A stretch of 64,000 nucleotides of DNA from Ophiobolus disseminans (GCA_010093685.1 MU006251.1:87226-151225); one strand, 5' to 3'; counted from the stretch's first letter, positions 43,808 to 54,865 are shown. Notes: generated by a model from the sequence alone, not told the origin. Made by a program: numbers and translations.

Positions 43808-45918
43808 TCAGCACTGTATCGAAGGTGTAAAAGCTCGCAATTTTTGCACAATAAAGGTCTTTGAGATGGTCGCATGTATTGTCGTCGAGGGCATACCTGC
43901 CCACAGGCTTGGCGGCCGGAAAGCGCTGGTGTGTTGTTGTCTTGTTTCCGCTTTTCGGAACAATATCGCCTCGGAAAGAGGATTTCCCGTAACTACATGC
44001 GCGTTTGGTATTGGTTTGTATAGATTGCGCACTACAGTTGCCACCGGCTGGCCACATTGAAAGCGCATTAGTGCTGTACGTAGAGTGATTGATGCTGACA
44101 AAGCGTGAAAACCATCTCCACGAGGCTCAACATGTATCAAGCGTGAACGAGAAGAAATGTCTTCGCGGAATTGGGGATATTGCACTGGCCCGTCAACTGA
44201 GGCCCATGACCACGACGGAGCGCGTGAAGACATAGAGCGCTTGACTCCTTGACTGTCTGGAGCCCAGAGAAGGCCAACAGGGAATTGGGATTTCCAAAAA
44301 CCGCTATGATACTCGTCTCCGGTGTGGGCTTGGATGTATCTCGCTAGTCTGGATATTGCTGGAAGCTTGTCTTTCTCAAATGTTAGGTCTGTCTTGCAGT
44401 ATCTTTCAACAATCTCGAACCACCGAGTAAGTAGCTCGGCACGATTGCCCGGACTCGGGTTGTAGGATCTGTTGAATGCCGTCTTCGCCCCCACGCTGTG
44501 GACGGGCAGTGCATCGAAGAAGGTGTGCATGACGGCAAAATTCCAGACGGGGATTCTCTCATCCACGGGCAAAGGAACGTCCATCCAAGGCCCTCGGGGT
44601 ATAGAGACCTCGTCTGCGATACTCCAGACGGCCATTGAACCTTTCATGAGTAATGTGTCTCCAATAAGAGAGTCCTCCTCACTTTTAACCCCACTTGCAT
44701 CCTCCAAGAAAATCGACTCCTGAGTGAAATGCAGAGTACGTGGACTGGGAAACCGCTCTTGGAGGACCCATCCCCAGCCGCTTAACTCACTGTTGTCTAC
44801 ATCTGCCTTGAAGTTGCTTCTAAGGTCAACGTAGAAAAGGCCTCCTTTCTGTTCGTCCCCGATGAGGATCGGAGGCGGCGGAGACAGCGTCTGCTCCAGG
44901 AAACCCTTGCTGTCATCTCGAGCGTTGTGGACCGCAGTTGTGCACACGCACTCTCTTACACTTGACCCATGAGAAAAGCCTCGCGATGCCAATCTATCGT
45001 GTCATCCTGGATGATGCACAATGCATCTATCCGGAGAAGACGAATGCCGAGGAATAACGCTACCGCTGCTGCATCTTGGAACGTCCGAGGAAGATGCGAA
45101 AACTTGATACCAAGAATATGGTGCACATAGTTCGAGGTTTTGGTCGTCAGATGCTGCGATGATCCCCAACGATGGCTAAGCGCAATGTACTGCGGAGTAT
45201 CTGCTCTACGACTGTGATCACTCCAAGAACACACTAATCGTACATATTGGGGAGGGTATTGATGAGGTTCCCCCAAGTAAATAAGCCGTGTAGGAGGACA
45301 AGACGCACGAACATCTTCATCGCGAAGGAAGTCCGAGCCTGGCGGTTTGGTAGCATCATGACTTTGTTGGAACCAACGACGCGCTAGTTGTAGCTTCCCA
45401 ACGCCAGTAGATCTCACTGCCGATATCGCGTTTTGGTCGTGAGTTACTAAGAAATCAGTACAACAGAAGTTTTAAGGCGAATGTACAAGCGTACCAGACT
45501 CTGGCCAGCAGTTGAGTAAGCAAGACACCACTCCCACGATGTGTATCTTGAGGCCAATCCGCTTCGCTTGGGCCAGACGGCCACCATCAACTACCCATGG
45601 CTTGATCATGACAGGTCTTACCTGAAAAAACCTGTCGTTGTGGCTTTTCAGGTGGCGGTCCAGCGCTGTGTTACCCTCTGCATCGAGTGGCTTACCTACA
45701 AAGTTTCTTCAGAGGTCATCCTGAATCAATCGGCACATGAGGCAGTACTTTGCTTTTGTGACAATTTCGTCAAAATTCGCATGATGAAAGTAGCTACCTC
45801 GTATATTGAGAAATGCCGGTCGAATCCCTCGGCATTGAAGGCAAAGTCGCTGGATCTGCTGGTCAGCCTCGCGGCGTCGTTCGATAAAAGGTATATTGTG
45901 ATCGCAGTGGTCAGTCAT
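43808..45918 (-). pseudogene. Second HET-domain protein, inactivated
   Basis: The frame from 45918 reads LCLQCRGIRPAF, YFHHANFDEIVTKAKYCLMC and RLIQDDL, the Cys-rich N-terminus seen in many HET proteins, then TGA (45711-45709) and on in frame through PVMIKPWVVDGG. An intron (about 45494-45419, GTACGC..GGCAG) joins to RSTGVGKLQLARRWFQQ. The HET core follows: YIALSHRWG, LPRTFQDAAAVALFLGIRLL and RIDALCIIQDD-DWHREA. A one-base loss after MGQV (about 44975) shifts to ECVCTTAVHNARDDSKGFLE. The C-terminal half (LQERFPSPRTLHFTQESIF, RLARYIQAHTGDEYHSGFW) then runs to 43808. One nonsense codon and one frameshift mark it as a pseudogene. Confidence 0.82.
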
Positions 45919-47068
45919 CTCAAGGCATGCAACAACTCAATGGAGGTTGCTCCGAAGGATGGAGGAATCCAGGAGGAGCTGTGTGAGGTACTCCAGGGGG
46001 CTGTGTAGTGCACGCTAACCTTGGAAGTGCTTTTTACACAACCGGGCAAAGGACAGGGGTATGCAGCTCCATCATGTGTAAGGTGCTGATAACCAAGAAT
46101 ACTCCATATACATTACACTGTGTATCGTCCGCTAGATGCAGTCATGAAATGTTGGTGAAACGCTAGCGACAAGCCAACTGCGCAATGAATGTGGGAACCT
46201 GCTCCCGTTTATCAAGGGCACGGATCGGATCATAGCCCTTGGGAAGCGATCGGGAATATAAGATGCTGAGGTCTACCGGAGATCCGCAACAGGAATTAAA
46301 GACGATCCGGTTCTGTTGTGCTTTGTTGTGGCAGCCAAGCTCGAGGGCGGGGCACACCTGGGTGCACAGCCCACAGCTTGTAGCATTCAGTGGTCTAACT
46401 TTAGCAGAAGGTGAGTATGCTTGCGACCAAGCTGCATATTTTCATCCCTGGAGAGGCTAATAAGGACCAGCGAGGGACCTAAACAAATTGACCAAGCTGC
46501 TCGCACTACAATCTTGCCCGTGTAATCTTATCGAGTTCGGTGAGATGTGCATCAAGATGCGGTGCGGACCACTATTCCCCAGCGCTTCGCTCTTTGGCAC
46601 TCGCCGTACGGCGAGATGGTTCGAAAATTAAGAATATAAACAAGAAATGCATCTCGATGAATGTTGGAGTGGAGGTTCGTTCTGGCCGGAGAAGGAGCTA
46701 ACACAGATTGAGTTAACGCAAAGGAGACATTGACGTCATCAGCATTGATGCACTCCACAACACACCATGTTTCACTTGACTTGTAGTACGCGAAATGTAG
46801 CCCACGATGTACTAATATTCTCTTCTACCGATTCGGGACATCGAAACTGGCTGGACGAGTCGATCTGCGGTAGTCAGAGGGGTCCCGCGGACAAGACCCA
46901 CAATGCCTCGGCCTTTCAACGACGCCATCGAGAAGCGGAAACGAAGTGCGGGGGTGACGTTAGTAGCGCAATCAACTGGTATCCTGAGGTGGACCATGAT
47001 CGAAATCAAATACCTTCAACCTTGAGCAACTCAGATTCTCAGCATTGAACCTCGAGCAAACCTACATC
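45919..47068. other. Intergenic, nothing recognised
   Basis: About 1.1 kb between the HET pseudogene and the cyclase gene. Short ORFs look random, and no RNA gene or repeat was recognised. Confidence 0.45.
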
Positions 47069-48419
47069 ATGTCGGATCCAACGAACACCGCGAGCCAACG
47101 ATTGACCCAGATCAAGGACTTCTTGACTATGAACAAGACCGCAACTACTATTCCATGGGATCCCGATTACACCAAGTTCCCTACCAGGAAGGAATTGCCG
47201 CTCATCCCCGGTGCGCCAGCCGAGGCTGCTTGGGTTTGGGGAGACAATGACTATGTATGTTTTTCCTGGATGGTATGAAGATGGTTGGTTAAACTAGTAA
47301 TTCAGATTGGTCGACTCAACCTTCTTACGCCAACACGTGTGGCAGCAGCCGGAAGAGAGATCAGAAGCGGTGAGATTGTGCCGGTCAAGTATTTTTTGAT
47401 TGATGATACGCGGCTCATATTAGACTGATTATACTCCAGCCTACCACTAAATGTCCCAAATTGGCCTGCATTTGGTCGAGAAGTCTTCAAGCACGAGATC
47501 AAGACACTCGCGGAGGGCTATGCGTACGATGATCTGTATACCATGAACACACAGTCCGGAACGCAGTGGGACGGCTTCCGACACTTCGCTCATATGTCAA
47601 CTGGGTCATTCTACAATGGCGTGAGTATGTTTTTCTTCAACGTAATATTATTCTAACGATCATCTTAGACCAAAGGCACAGACATTACAGGTCCGTCAGC
47701 TAATCACAAGTGTTCGATCCATCATTGGGCAGAGCACGGCATTGCTGGACGCGGTATCCTTCTCGACTACCGTGGCTACGCCCACAAGAAAGGCATCAAC
47801 TATGACCCATATGACTACTACCCGATCTCGTGGGAAGAGCTGTACCAGTGTGGTAAAGACCAAGGCGTTGACATCAGACCCGCAGCCCAAGGTGGCGACA
47901 TCAAGATTGGAGACATGCTGTTTATTCGAAGCGGCTGGAAAGAGGCGTATGACAACAAGACTGATGCTGACCGCGCGAAAGCTGCGCTGAGACATGGCAC
48001 TGGGAAAGATGGCGACGACGGACAGCGATACGCGGGTGTCAGCCAAGAGGAGAAGATCCTTGATTGGCTGCATGATTGCTACTTCTCGAGTGTTGCTGGT
48101 GATGCGCCGGCCTTTGAAGCGTGGCCCACGCATGAAGGTGCGTTACAGATCTTGCACTAGAATCGATGAGAAGCTGACAACTTTTAGACTACCATCTTCA
48201 TGAGTATATCTTGGCACTTTGGGGCATGCCTCTTGGCGAGATGCTGGATCTTGAGAAGCTAGCGCAAACTTGTCGCGAGAAGAACAGGTGGTTCTTCTTC
48301 TTCACTTCGGCACCAGCAAACTGTCCAGGTAAGTCTAGTCAACTAAAGGAACAACAATATTTTGACTGACTATGGTAGCTGGTGTGAGCTCCCACGTAAA
48401 TGGGACGGCCATTTTCTAG
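47069..48419 (+). CDS. Cyclase-family (kynurenine-formamidase-like) metal hydrolase
   Basis: Six exons: 47069-47254, 47306-47388, 47440-47620, 47669-48137, 48188-48328 and 48379-48419. They encode 366 aa, all phases consistent, introns 48-51 nt. Landmarks of the fungal cyclase-family group are GDNDYIGRLNLLTPTRV, the active-site block SGTQWDGFRHF (family form H-x-G-T-H-x-D-xx-H, here with Gln replacing one His), HHWAEHGIAGRGILLDYRGY, GDMLFIRSGW and a C-terminal PAGVSSHVNGTAIF. The family binds a divalent metal and hydrolyses or dehydrates small carbonyl substrates. The actual substrate in fungi is unknown. It is convergent with the hydrolase gene, 69 bp apart. Confidence 0.9.
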
Positions 48420-48488
48420 ATGTGAACGATTCTATAAGTCCCTCAAAATTTGACATCGTTGATACGCAGCGTTATTCCACACTGATCT

Positions 48489-49535
48489 TCAATTCCAGTC
48501 ATCCCCATCCTCATATTCGTCCAATTCATTGTCTCTTAAATACTCATCCAGCAAATCCGCAACCTCCTCATTGTCCAGATCTGCAAACGGGATATGCGTG
48601 CTGCCTTTCAAGCCTGCATTGTCACCTAACTTGAGCACTTGAGCATTCCCACCATACTGGTTGATCAACTTCGCAACCAGCCGTGACTCCACAACCGACG
48701 TCATATTCTCAGCGCGATGATCGCCCCACACAAATTGTATGGCCGTCAGTTTAGCCAGTTTCTTGAAGCGCTCGAGCGGCACGATGAACGGTCCAAATCC
48801 ACCTTTCCCTTCGGTGATGTTTAAATTGTCCGGGAATACGTAGCCGATGCTTTCATACGTCACGATACCTTTGATATTCGTCGTATTTGACTTCGTAGCC
48901 GTGACCATGGCTCTCAGTCCACCAGCCGAGTTGGTCAAGTAGACGATATCTTTCCCGATCTTCCCCGAATCGGCCGCAATCGCCGCAGCATCGCTCTGTA
49001 GCTCCACGTTCGTTTTCGTATCGTACTCGACATATCGCGCACTCGTCGCCTGTTTCCACGCCGCTTCATCCCTAGTCGGGAACTGCACATCATCCCACCA
49101 AACAGGCCACCTGGGCCCGAAATTCCACGCCCCAAAGTTCGCTTGATCTTGGTAACTTGGCGTGTAAATCGTCGGCTCACATGCCCAGTTTGCGCGTCCG
49201 ACTCTGGGTCCGTCCCACAGGTACACGGGGTAGTTGCGCCGTAGGAACATGTCTTTGTAGCCCTCGCCGCCGTCCCAGCGGTTTTGCCAGACTTGCGAGG
49301 ACGACGAGTGCCACATTACGAGGCTGGTTCTGCGAGGTCGCCAGGGGATGAAGTACTCCATGTAGCCATGGTCGCAGGAAAGTGTCGCATTGCGGTTGAA
49401 GGGCGATGTGATTGTTTTGCCGCCGATTTGGAAGCCACCGCTGTGGGAGAGCGTGATGGGCTTTTGGGGCCGGCGTAGTTCAGCGAGCGCTGCTGGCGTG
49501 AGAGCAAGCAATGAAGCTGGTAAGGTGAGGAGCAT
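48489..49535 (-). CDS. Secreted alpha/beta hydrolase
   Basis: Intact ORF, 348 aa, with an N-terminal signal peptide (MLLTLPASLLALTPAALAEL). The fold is recognised from MWHSSSSQVWQNRWDGGEGY (oxyanion loop), FLRRNYPVYLWDGPRVGRA, the nucleophile elbow LTNSAGGLRAM (Ser about residue 206) and the C-terminal STHIPFAD, whose His is the likely catalytic base. The glutamate in IVTYESIGYVF follows strand 6. It belongs to a fungal group of extracellular hydrolases without known substrate; lipase/esterase activity is likely but not certain. The C-terminal ~30 residues are acidic. Confidence 0.85.
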   Translation of the reverse strand: MLLTLPASLLALTPAALAELRRPQKPITLSHSGGFQIGGKTITSPFNRNATLSCDHGYMEYFIPWRPRRTSLVMWHSSSSQVWQNRWDGGEGYKDMFLRRNYPVYLWDGPRVGRANWACEPTIYTPSYQDQANFGAWNFGPRWPVWWDDVQFPTRDEAAWKQATSARYVEYDTKTNVELQSDAAAIAADSGKIGKDIVYLTNSAGGLRAMVTATKSNTTNIKGIVTYESIGYVFPDNLNITEGKGGFGPFIVPLERFKKLAKLTAIQFVWGDHRAENMTSVVESRLVAKLINQYGGNAQVLKLGDNAGLKGSTHIPFADLDNEEVADLLDEYLRDNELDEYEDGDDWN

Positions 49536-49936
49536 TGTGGAGATATTGGATGTTTTGAAACCTGTCGGCCTGACAGCTAATATATGAGTTAATTCGTCAT
49601 ACTTATATCGAGACTCGGAAATGCCGTGTGGGACATGACGATGCTGATGGCCAATTGCCGTTGCGCAGGTACAATGATCGATAAGTTCGGTTCATCTACG
49701 CCCTATGATGTCCATATATGGTGATGAGTAGTTAGGGAAATGTGCCAAGTCGCTTGATGTGGTTGTCAATACCGGCATGTTGAATGAGCCAGGATGTTAC
49801 CTTCCGGCAATATGGAAAATTCGATCAGCTTACACCCGACCCAGCCCCATGGTACCCAGGATGACTGCTAAGAACATTACGTACATATTGAAGAAACGAT
49901 ACATGATCCTCCAGACAAAGACATTGCTCTCTGCTT
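49536..49936. other. Intergenic, nothing recognised
   Basis: Holds the promoter of the hydrolase gene and the 3' flank of the kinase gene. Both are on the minus strand. Confidence 0.35.
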
Positions 49937-51557
49937 TTATCGTACCGATCTAACAGCAACAGTCTGCGTCCTGTCCAATCGAGGCTGCTCGAAGCTCAAC
50001 GACCAGAATAACGGCAGCATCCGCCTCGCATTCCCATGAGGAACACGCCGAGCCATAGGATGATCCCAATAACATCCTTCCCAGAGCACTACGTAAGCGC
50101 TGATATCAAAAGAGCCCCAACCCCACCCCTGGAACGTAACGGGGTGCTGTTCGTATACGCGATGAGTGACGCGAAAGCTCTGGTGCTGAAGGGCACACCT
50201 TAGCTAAGGTCAGAACTGATTGATTTGTACTCACTAGAAAAAGGTGGACTTTCTCAACAAGATCCGGATTGGATACAGTTATAAAGAACGTATACGTGTG
50301 CAAATGGGGCTGCCGCTGCTCATACGTGTTGCCAACTATGATAGACATCTCTAACGGAGCTGGGAGACGTTGCGACTGCTGCGACTGAAGCCACAAATCC
50401 GCAGATTCGGACTCTGACATGCCGCCACAACACGGGTTGCAGAACATGGAATTACTCAGGGCACTAGCCAGGCCACTTATGAGTACAACCTCCTCAATAA
50501 CAATACCCGCAGATGGTCTCTCGTCGGGATCTTGCTCGATCATTCTCCTGATCAGGCCCATCATGTGCTCGTCCGCGCTGGTACGGGATGCGATGCGCCC
50601 GACATTGAACCATGCGTGTATGGCATCAAGGTTGGCGTGGAACGACTTGTCGTTTTGACTTCGAAGCTGGATAGTCTGCTGCAAACTGTACCCGACGCAC
50701 AATGTGATGATTTCCAGGAATATACACCCCATGGAGAAGATGTCTGCTGCTCGACCACTCAGCGCGTACACGGCAATCTCCGGAGCAAAGTACTTTGGCG
50801 TGCCACGCTCTCCGTCTTCGGTTGCGCTAGTTGTAAGAATGGAGAAGTCGGTAGCTGTTCCGAAGTCTGTGACCCATAGCCCTTTGGCGGAAAGTAGGAT
50901 ATTGGATGGTTTTAGGTCCTTGTGCTTGATTTCCTGCGTGTGTAGATAGGCGACTGCGCTTGCTATACATCCTATGGTTCTCTCAAGATATGCGATTGCT
51001 TGGTCTCGTGCTTCCTCCATGGATGTAGTCGAGAGACCAAGTGCTTGAAGTCTGGCTTGCCGTTCACCGATCTGTTCCGGTGTCTCTTCCGTAGGAATAT
51101 CGTCCACTTCCATCTGATCCTGACCTTGGATTGGTTTCTGCAGCCAATCCACGTCCTCAAGGAGGTTTGCGAGGTCGCACGTGGCTACTGGCCAAAGTAA
51201 CAATCCCAAAAATGGCCCATGAGTGTAGGTACCGACAAGTCTGATAACGTGAGGGTGTTGCAGTCGCTTGATGATTTCGATCTCTCGTCGTTCTCTCTGC
51301 CCGACTCTTCTAGCACAATATTTGCGCTTCCAGGCTAATGCAATACCATTGCAAGTCGTTTCATACACTCCACCATGCATGCCATGGCCTAAAAATTGGC
51401 CCTGTATAAGGGGAAGCGTATCGCTTTTGATATAGTCAACGTGTGAAGTCCCTCGACCCGACCAATCTAGTGGAACCCCATCAACAAGCTCATAGGGCGA
51501 AGCATCGACCGAAGCAGTCGATGATGAGCCCAATGATATAGAAGAACTTAAAGACAT
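49937..51557 (-). CDS. Serine/threonine protein kinase fused to a C-terminal YEATS-like domain
   Basis: Exons 51557-50235 and 50185-49937 with a 49-nt phase-0 intron (GTGAGT..TTCAG, CTGAC branch) give 523 aa. Kinase motifs: Gly-rich GHGMHGGVY (58-66), Lys77, a Glu in the REIEIIKRL helix, HKDLKPSNILL (212-222; HKD instead of HRD), DFG at 231-233, GTPKYFAPE at 252-260 and ADIFSMGCIF. A charged insert sits at ~140-185. The stop of the unspliced frame (50106) cuts the protein inside its second domain. The intron restores HTYTFFITVSNPDLVEKVHLF, then LHQSF…VTFQGWGWGSFDI, whose 'V-LHPSF … GWGxF' pattern is that of YEATS/pYEATS beta-sandwich domains. The tail continues MARRVPHGNARRMLPLFWSL. YEATS domains bind acylated lysines; pYEATS domains occur in conflict and signalling proteins. 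Combining one with a kinase suggests an acyl- or stress-gated signalling enzyme (inference). Confidence 0.8.
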
Positions 51558-52221
51558 GGGGTTCGACCGGCACGGCTCGTCTACCTGTATTCGCGAATTG
51601 TGTCGCTCTGGTATCGGTGGCCACTACTCCAATTTGCGTACACGGGATCAACTGCCTAGACCCACATTAGCGAGAGCAAGTTCTCTGGATGCTCAATGGC
51701 ATGCGTTTAGTCGTTCAGCGGTAGGTGTAACTTAATGCTCCGAATGCGCTCACTTGGGTTTGTCGCAAATGGTTGCCAGCCACCTCCGTTTGCTGGATTG
51801 GGCAGTGCGGGGCTCTTCGTTCAGCCCGTGGATCTGTTTTCATGATCACATGACACATTGGTAAAATTGACCTTGACGTACATGGTCGCGAATAAGAGAA
51901 CAAAACTGTGTTATGGTTGACTTCAGTAAGCTAACAGGCGCTTGATGGAGTAGATGACCAAAACGCCAGGAGCTCCGTGTAACCGGGCGGAAATGCACCA
52001 CAAAAATGGGCTTTTTGCCACGTCTTAGTATGCAACTCCGCACTAAGATTATCATGGCCTTTGACTCCAGCAAGGGAGTTCTCCGGCGACCTTCATGAGC
52101 ACGCAATGGCGGCGCATCAATAGCCTCAAATTCGCCTCCAAGGGCCTCTTGAGCGAAGATCCGCCAGTCAGTGTCATGTTTGTCACAAGATCAAAGTCGT
52201 TGCAGCCCTGCGAAAAGCATC
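51558..52221. other. Intergenic, nothing recognised
   Basis: 5' flank of the kinase gene and 3' flank of the broken ORF at 52222. No repeats or RNA genes were noticed. Confidence 0.4.
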
Positions 52222-52932
52222 TCAGAATTTTACAAAACTGATGTACAGTCTTCGTCCTCGGTCGATCTCCGTTGTCTGTTGATGGGCTGGAAATCGATAT
52301 GCTCTCAAGTGGCGTAAAGCAGCGAGCTCATCATTTAGAATTGTCAATGCCGCAATAGACTCGTATATGGGCATCCAAACAGATTTGAACATTGAATACC
52401 ACCTCTTTCTTAACCTTTCTGGCCCTGGTGGCAAGGTTTTCGTATTAAACTTAGTGGCAATGAGCAGTTGTGCAGTTTGAGTTTTGAACTGCGCCAGCAC
52501 CAAGCGCAAGGTCATATGAAAACCTTCGGCAATCCAAGATTCCGGCCATGAATCGAAATTCCTCATGATGTTTTCCGTCATCGCAAAATCATGGCGTGCC
52601 ACGACTGATGCGAACTCATGTTAGGCCTCTCCCCAGTGACCTTGTGCCTTCAACTGTTGTCGTCGGATCTTATGCTGATTGCGACTTTTGGTTATATAAT
52701 TTGCTCTAGCGGCCTCAATCTGAAAGTGTTGAGCTTGAGCTTTGAAAAAGAGCGGACTGCGGCTACAATATGACTTGCAAACCAAGAAACTTGCTGAAGC
52801 CGTGATGTCTTGGCGATGCGCAAAGTTATCGCATCCGTACCGTTGAATCGTCGCCTCTAATCGTAAAAGAATGCGTTCCGGTGATGTTCTCAGAAGATAA
52901 TTCAGAACCGATATATAGCCTCTCTTTCCCAT
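52222..52932 (-). pseudogene. Hypothetical helical protein with an in-frame TAA
   Basis: The ATG at 52932 opens MGKRGYISVLNYLLRTSPER and continues with helical, well-composed protein to GHWGEA, then TAA (52623-52621). The same frame goes on without interruption as HEFASVVARHDFAMTEN…MRNFDSWPESWIAEGFHMTL to a stop at 52222. A CAA-to-TAA change would explain the break. No family was recognised, so the claim that both halves are one gene rests on frame and composition only. Confidence 0.35.
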
Positions 52933-53330
52933 AGTCTAATACTACAAGTTTCTCCACTCCCTTGACAGCAACCTTAGGCGTTGGGAAGTGCTTAGGTGCG
53001 TTGGTTGAATATGTCTTGCCCCGTCTTTGGAATTTTGCTCAGTCGTGAATGAATAGAGAAGTGGGGAGGGCGGTTTGGTGATCTTTATAGTTGCTATGAT
53101 AAAATTATGAGAATTTGCCGTAACTTCACTAGTGGACAACAGAACTATGGTACAGAATTGTGCAGTAACATGTTAGCGCAGTACAGCCAAGACTAGGGTA
53201 CATTTCACGCCCTGAAGGCCTTAGTGGTAGTGGTTACCTTTCCCAAAAGATATAAAATAACTCATCTAGACTTCAACGTACTTAGGTAACATTTTACTTC
53301 ACCACCAATGTGGACCACACACTCACATAC
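52933..53330. other. Intergenic, nothing recognised
   Basis: 5' flank of the broken ORF at 52222-52932, A/T-richer than its surroundings. Confidence 0.3.
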
Positions 53331-53436
53331 TGTTATCGATAAAATATAAATCTAGTGCGTGAAACCAGTGCTATCAAGCCGTGATAGTCTTATCGATAGA
53401 TGATAAAACTAGTGCGTGAAACTACTACCATCAAGC
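53331..53436. repeat. Two-copy direct repeat, ~50 bp unit
   Basis: The units at about 53331-53379 and 53389-53436 share TATCGATA…, CTAGTGCGTGAAAC and ATCAAGC in the same order. They are A/T-rich with ATCGAT palindromes and lie ~60 bp downstream of the 330-aa gene on the minus strand. Function unknown. Confidence 0.55.
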
Positions 53437-53494
53437 GAGCCCTAGCTCGACGCTTCTACTAGGGTAAGAAAAGGCCCTCACCCACACAACGTCG

Positions 53495-54487
53495 CTATTC
53501 CTCTTCAGCCTCAAGTGTAGGCAAATCAAACGCTTCCCTCATGCGACCCAACCACTCGCCTTGTAGTAGCCGCTCACTTGTTCCGTCGTACTGTTGTCTT
53601 GTGCGATGCCCCTCCCAGTAAGCCCGGTCATCAACGAGCTCGTGTCTCGCTTCTTCAGCTCGAACGGCAACGCGCTCCCGCCATGAAAGGGTTGGTGATG
53701 GTGGTTCGAGGCGATCCTCGGAAGCTTGTTGGTCGGTGTCTGGTTGGCGTTGCGATAGACTAGAGTCTCGTTGGGATTGTGTCTCCACTCCACTGTTGGC
53801 TGCGAGTGTCATCGGGTCGTGATCTGGGACGTTGGTTTCGAACAAACAGTTCAATAGGTCCTGGGCAACCGCAGCTACATCGTTGTCGTCGCTATCGTCT
53901 TCGCCTTCGTCATAGTCACTTCCGTCTGTCGCCCACCGGTCTTCTTCCTGCGCATCTTCTAACTCGTGGAGCAAAGCCGGCGCCAGAGCTCGAAAATAGG
54001 CCTCGCTGCCCTGATATATTCTTTCACGGTCCACAATTCTCCAAGCCAGATTTTTTCCGAGGGCCGACGCGAAGGCTTGATCAACGTATTGCCACAAGAT
54101 AGGAGTCCGTGAGCGAGTCTCGCGGGCTAGATGTTCCGCAGCTATCCCTCGGGCCAACTCGTACTCATCGAGAGTGGGCACGTAGCTCATCACGCTGGGG
54201 GAGACTTCTTGTTCTCCTTCGTCATCTCCTCCATAATCCATAGGTGTTGATTGCTCCTGGCTATCCTCAGGTGGCTGTGTCGATTGATCTTGGCTATTCT
54301 CGAGTGGTTGTGTCGACTGGTCCTGGCTATCTTCAGGTGTTGGTGCTAATGGATCTTGTCTATCTTTAGGCATATCCTCGTCACTGGCATGTAGGGGCCA
54401 TCTGAGATTGATGGCGGGAATGGTGATGTTGATGTTGATATTGAAGGAGAACTCGTAACGTCGCGCTCGAGGGGGTGAAGATGACAT
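53495..54487 (-). CDS. Hypothetical acidic protein with short tandem peptide repeats
   Basis: Intact ORF, 330 aa. Residues ~50-85 contain three near-copies of an 11-residue unit (PEDSQDQSTQP, LENSQDQSTQP, PEDSQEQSTPM), visible in DNA as a 33-bp repeat near 54240-54345. The middle holds a helical segment (LDEYELARGIAAEHLARETR, WQYVDQAFASALGKNLAWRI), then an acidic Asp/Glu/Ser tract, and a helical C-terminus (LSWRERVAVRAEEARHELV). No known domain. Probably soluble. Confidence 0.6.
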   Translation of the reverse strand: MSSSPPRARRYEFSFNININITIPAINLRWPLHASDEDMPKDRQDPLAPTPEDSQDQSTQPLENSQDQSTQPPEDSQEQSTPMDYGGDDEGEQEVSPSVMSYVPTLDEYELARGIAAEHLARETRSRTPILWQYVDQAFASALGKNLAWRIVDRERIYQGSEAYFRALAPALLHELEDAQEEDRWATDGSDYDEGEDDSDDNDVAAVAQDLLNCLFETNVPDHDPMTLAANSGVETQSQRDSSLSQRQPDTDQQASEDRLEPPSPTLSWRERVAVRAEEARHELVDDRAYWEGHRTRQQYDGTSERLLQGEWLGRMREAFDLPTLEAEEE

Positions 54488-54865
54488 TTTTGTTACTGGT
54501 GAGTAAGTCCTAGATGAAACCGGTGCGGTTTGAGTATGCTGTGGATGTATTCGGAATGTTTTTGGCTGGTGGTCGGTAAGTTACTAGACAATCATGAGAG
54601 GAACCGCAGGGCATGCTTTTATGCTATAGGGATTTATTATATCCCTAGAATAATGGTTCGACCATCCAATGTACCATGGCCGAACTACCTTCTCTCCGTA
54701 CTGTGGACCTGATTTTGCGAGCGCCCGTGGCGACCCCTCATGCGTCGTACCAGAGTTGAGCCCGTTTAGATTCAGGAAATTTGTGATGGGTATCCTGCAT
54801 CCGAAGACAGCGCCAGAATACCCGGGCTCTACTGAAGTGCCACAACGCGTCGAATCTGCACTAGC
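54488..54865. other. Intergenic, nothing recognised
   Basis: 5' flank of the 330-aa gene and 3' flank of the F-box pseudogene. No feature stands out. Confidence 0.35.

Noticed and set aside
45820..45850. T-arm-like word GGTCGAATCCC suggesting a tRNA
   Set aside because: No acceptor or anticodon stems can be built around it, and it lies inside the HET pseudogene.
45541..46008. Plus-strand ORF of 155 codons
   Set aside because: Antisense of the HET N-terminus (CRLIQDDL region), which has recognisable family motifs. The plus-strand translation matches nothing.
50106..50185. C-terminus of the kinase as in the unspliced frame (…LSRHSSRIRTAPRY)
   Set aside because: A good intron (50234-50186) and a clear YEATS-like continuation in another frame show that this tail is not the real protein.
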